7,458 nucleotides of DNA, taken from Planctomycetaceae bacterium (GTDB taxonomy: Bacteria; Planctomycetota; Phycisphaerae; Phycisphaerales; SM1A02). The notes beneath the pieces are model-generated. The model did no database searches and was not told the DNA's origin. It worked only from the letters and a program-made list of their open reading frames with translations. A program made the translations under genes and the position numbers. The stretch spans positions 1 to 7,458 of the forward strand of contig CANJIC010000095.1 in the NCBI GenBank assembly GCA_947474205.1, read 5' to 3'. Shown piece by piece: positions 5,767-7,458 of the stretch (position 1 is its first letter; every line of letters begins with the position of its first letter).

Positions 5767-5842
5767 AATTTACAATTCATTGTTGCCCTCAAAGGCTCAA
5801 GTGGCTTGAATTCGCTTCGGGTGAATCAACTAGCATCCGTAC

Positions 5843-7458
5843 ATGAATGTTCTTTGGCTACTAGTCCTGCTTCTGATTCAGAGTCCCAATCCAAGCATGG
5901 CGATTCCGTCGGCACGCAAAGCCGCCGTGGTTTGCATTCTTCCGGTGCAGGGAGAAATAGATGCGCTGACCGTTTCGGGTCTCGCGACGCGCTTGACGCA
6001 AGCCAAGAGCGCCGGCGCGGACGCAATTGTGTTGCAACTTGACACGCCAGGCGGCGACCTACTGGCCACGCTTGAATTGTGCCGCCAAATTAAATCTGAG
6101 TACCCGCCCAATACCGTGGCATGGATTAAGCCGCGTGCGTACAGCGCGGGGGTAATCACCGCGCTGGCGTGCCGCGAAATTGTGGTTGCGCCCCAATCGG
6201 TTTTGGGCGATGCGGCGCCAATTTCTGCTTTACCCGTGGCTGGACTCATCACGTTGCCCGCGGCCGAACGCGCCAAGTTGGAGGCTCCACTGCTTTCGGA
6301 AGTCACTGATAGTTCGCGCCGCTCTGGCCATGACGAGCGCTTGGCGCGCGCATTTGTATGTGTGGGTGACGAATTGTGGTTGGTGGAGGACGCTGAGCGC
6401 GGCGAGCGTTACATCGTTGATGTGAATGAATATAAAATTATTTTTGGCAAGGAGCCAATTCGCATGCGTGGTGGCGCGCCTTCGGCCACGCTAGATGAGA
6501 CAGATGAAAGCGCCGACGTGGACCAGCCACAAAGCGCAATGAATGGGCAAGCACCTCTTGATGCGGCTGGCGAAAAAGTTGGCGGCACTGCTGAGAATTC
6601 TTCTTCAAGTGCGCAAGCGGTTGAACACACTCATTCTGCCGCACCAACGCCGCCGCTCATTCCATTTCGCACCGATGCGCTGCGTCAACCCTCCAATTCG
6701 GACAGCACTCAATCGCCCCCGCTTGACGCTTCACGCGTGGCAAGCCAAACGCTGATTGGCGCTGGTCAGCGCGATCAATCGCTTTTGCCCAGCCGCGCGC
6801 CGTTGACCGCCGCGGATGGTCCACGCTTGAAAGTGATTTCGCAAATCGACGCGTCCGATGAATTGCTGACGCTGCAAGCAAACGAGGCCGTGGCGCTTGG
6901 CTTGGCTCGCTGCGTCATTGCCAACGAAACCGATTTACAAAATTTCTTTGGCGCCAAACAAATCTTCACCATTGCCGCGCCTTGGAGCGAGCAACTCGCG
7001 CGCGTGCTGACCAGTTGGTGGATGCGCACATTGCTTGTCGCCATTCTTGTGATTTGTTTTTTTGGGGAAATGTCCGCGCCAGGCCTTGGCATGTTTGGCT
7101 TCACTGGCGTGGCGTGCGTTGCGTTGTTGGCCGGCGGATCATTTCTTGCGGGCTTGTCGCAGTGGTGGCCATCCATCGCCATACTTGCGGGACTGCTTTT
7201 GGTCGCCGCGGAAATTTTATTCTTGCAAGGAACTTTTATTAGCGGCGCGTTGGGCGTGTTGGCTTTCACCGGAGGCGTCATTGGCCTCTTTGTGGTGTCA
7301 GATCCAACCCCAGAATCAGGCGCAAAGCAAGCGTTTTTGGGAATGGCGTCGCTGGTCACGGCTGTGGGCGCGGCGGGAATTGTGGCGTGGTTGCTGGGAC
7401 CAAGATTGCAAATCATGGCGCCGTGGCAAGCCGCCGTGCTGCACGCAACTTTGGGTGA
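5843..7458 (+). CDS. NfeD-like, ClpP-class membrane serine protease (long form, 3' end outside window)
   Basis: Long NfeD proteins are membrane proteases of the ClpP/SppA class that cleave hydrophobic segments of membrane proteins such as stomatins, with a Ser-Lys dyad. In 538 visible residues: an export signal MNVLWLLVLLLIQSPNPSMA (1-20, unusually lacking basic residues); protease domain about 27-205 with VVCILPVQGEIDALTVSGL (29-47), IVLQLDTPGGDLLATL (62-77), AYSAGVITALACREIVVAPQSVLGDAAPI (99-127; probable nucleophile Ser101) and ERAKLEAPLL (142-151; probable base Lys145); a polar Ser/Pro/Gln/Ala-rich stretch about 211-328; LTLQANEAVALGLARCV (342-358), which resumes family similarity; then about four or five membrane segments between 394 and 520. 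The expected C-terminal OB-fold NfeD domain would follow beyond the edge. No stop is present. The start lacks a good Shine-Dalgarno; it was chosen because it supplies the signal peptide. A separate unit from the pilins, given the terminator between. A stomatin-like partner gene is often adjacent to such genes and could lie just to the right. Confidence 0.88.
   Translation, partial: MNVLWLLVLLLIQSPNPSMAIPSARKAAVVCILPVQGEIDALTVSGLATRLTQAKSAGADAIVLQLDTPGGDLLATLELCRQIKSEYPPNTVAWIKPRAYSAGVITALACREIVVAPQSVLGDAAPISALPVAGLITLPAAERAKLEAPLLSEVTDSSRRSGHDERLARAFVCVGDELWLVEDAERGERYIVDVNEYKIIFGKEPIRMRGGAPSATLDETDESADVDQPQSAMNGQAPLDAAGEKVGGTAENSSSSAQAVEHTHSAAPTPPLIPFRTDALRQPSNSDSTQSPPLDASRVASQTLIGAGQRDQSLLPSRAPLTAADGPRLKVISQIDASDELLTLQANEAVALGLARCVIANETDLQNFFGAKQIFTIAAPWSEQLARVLTSWWMRTLLVAILVICFFGEMSAPGLGMFGFTGVACVALLAGGSFLAGLSQWWPSIAILAGLLLVAAEILFLQGTFISGALGVLAFTGGVIGLFVVSDPTPESGAKQAFLGMASLVTAVGAAGIVAWLLGPRLQIMAPWQAAVLHATLG

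Noticed and set aside
5878..6306. Minus-strand 142-codon open frame
   Set aside because: Antisense shadow of the protease domain, with no motif of its own.
6775..7416. Minus-strand 213-codon open frame
   Set aside because: It lies wholly opposite the membrane part of the NfeD-like gene, whose motifs are clear; the Ala/Pro/Thr/Asn-rich product is typical of the antisense of a GC-rich hydrophobic coding region.
1..7458. CRISPR array, tRNA, rRNA, insertion sequence or transposase
   Set aside because: No regularly spaced repeats, cloverleaf, rRNA-like stretch, terminal inverted repeats or transposase motifs were found on either strand by reading.

Overview
The window looks like a chromosomal segment from a Gram-negative bacterium of the Planctomycetes-Verrucomicrobia-Chlamydiae (PVC) type, most likely Verrucomicrobiota. 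The reasons are a lipid A kinase gene (so an outer membrane with lipopolysaccharide), a PknB-like Ser/Thr kinase with a GspE/MshE-type N-terminal module, and two large prepilin-like proteins with an AFTLIE leader and a degenerate C-terminal 'DG-HV' box, a protein style abundant in PVC genomes. The lineage is inferred from gene types only; no rRNA is present.

Layout. Bases 1-1123 hold a minus-strand pair, maf followed by lpxK, with lpxK running off the left edge. Their junction carries a 56-bp tandem duplication that creates a 19-codon mini-ORF linked to both genes by ATGA overlaps. A 77-bp divergent gap follows, then a plus-strand, tail-anchored Ser/Thr protein kinase (1201-2613). A RidA-family gene (2647-3114, minus) converges on the kinase. 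Bases 3115-3618 have no convincing gene but contain several dyad symmetries and serve as the divergent control region between the RidA gene and the pilin pair. Two tandem paralogous prepilin-like genes follow (3619-4656 and 4723-5691, plus), closed by a very strong intrinsic terminator (5731-5766). From 5843 to the right edge lies a long NfeD/ClpP-class membrane serine protease gene, cut off before its expected C-terminal domain.

How the genes relate. maf and lpxK are housekeeping functions (nucleotide clean-up, lipid A synthesis) and appear translationally coupled. The kinase, RidA protein and protease are each recognisable families with no obvious common pathway. The pilin pair forms its own transcription unit with good ribosome sites and a terminator, and looks lower in G+C and different in codon use from the GCG/CGC-rich flanking genes. 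The most unusual points are the duplicated maf/lpxK stop-start junction, the divergent paired pilins sharing a private C-terminal motif, the dyads in their upstream region, and a long low-complexity insert in the protease. I do not see a clearly new multi-gene system; the pilin pair with its control region is the best candidate for one.
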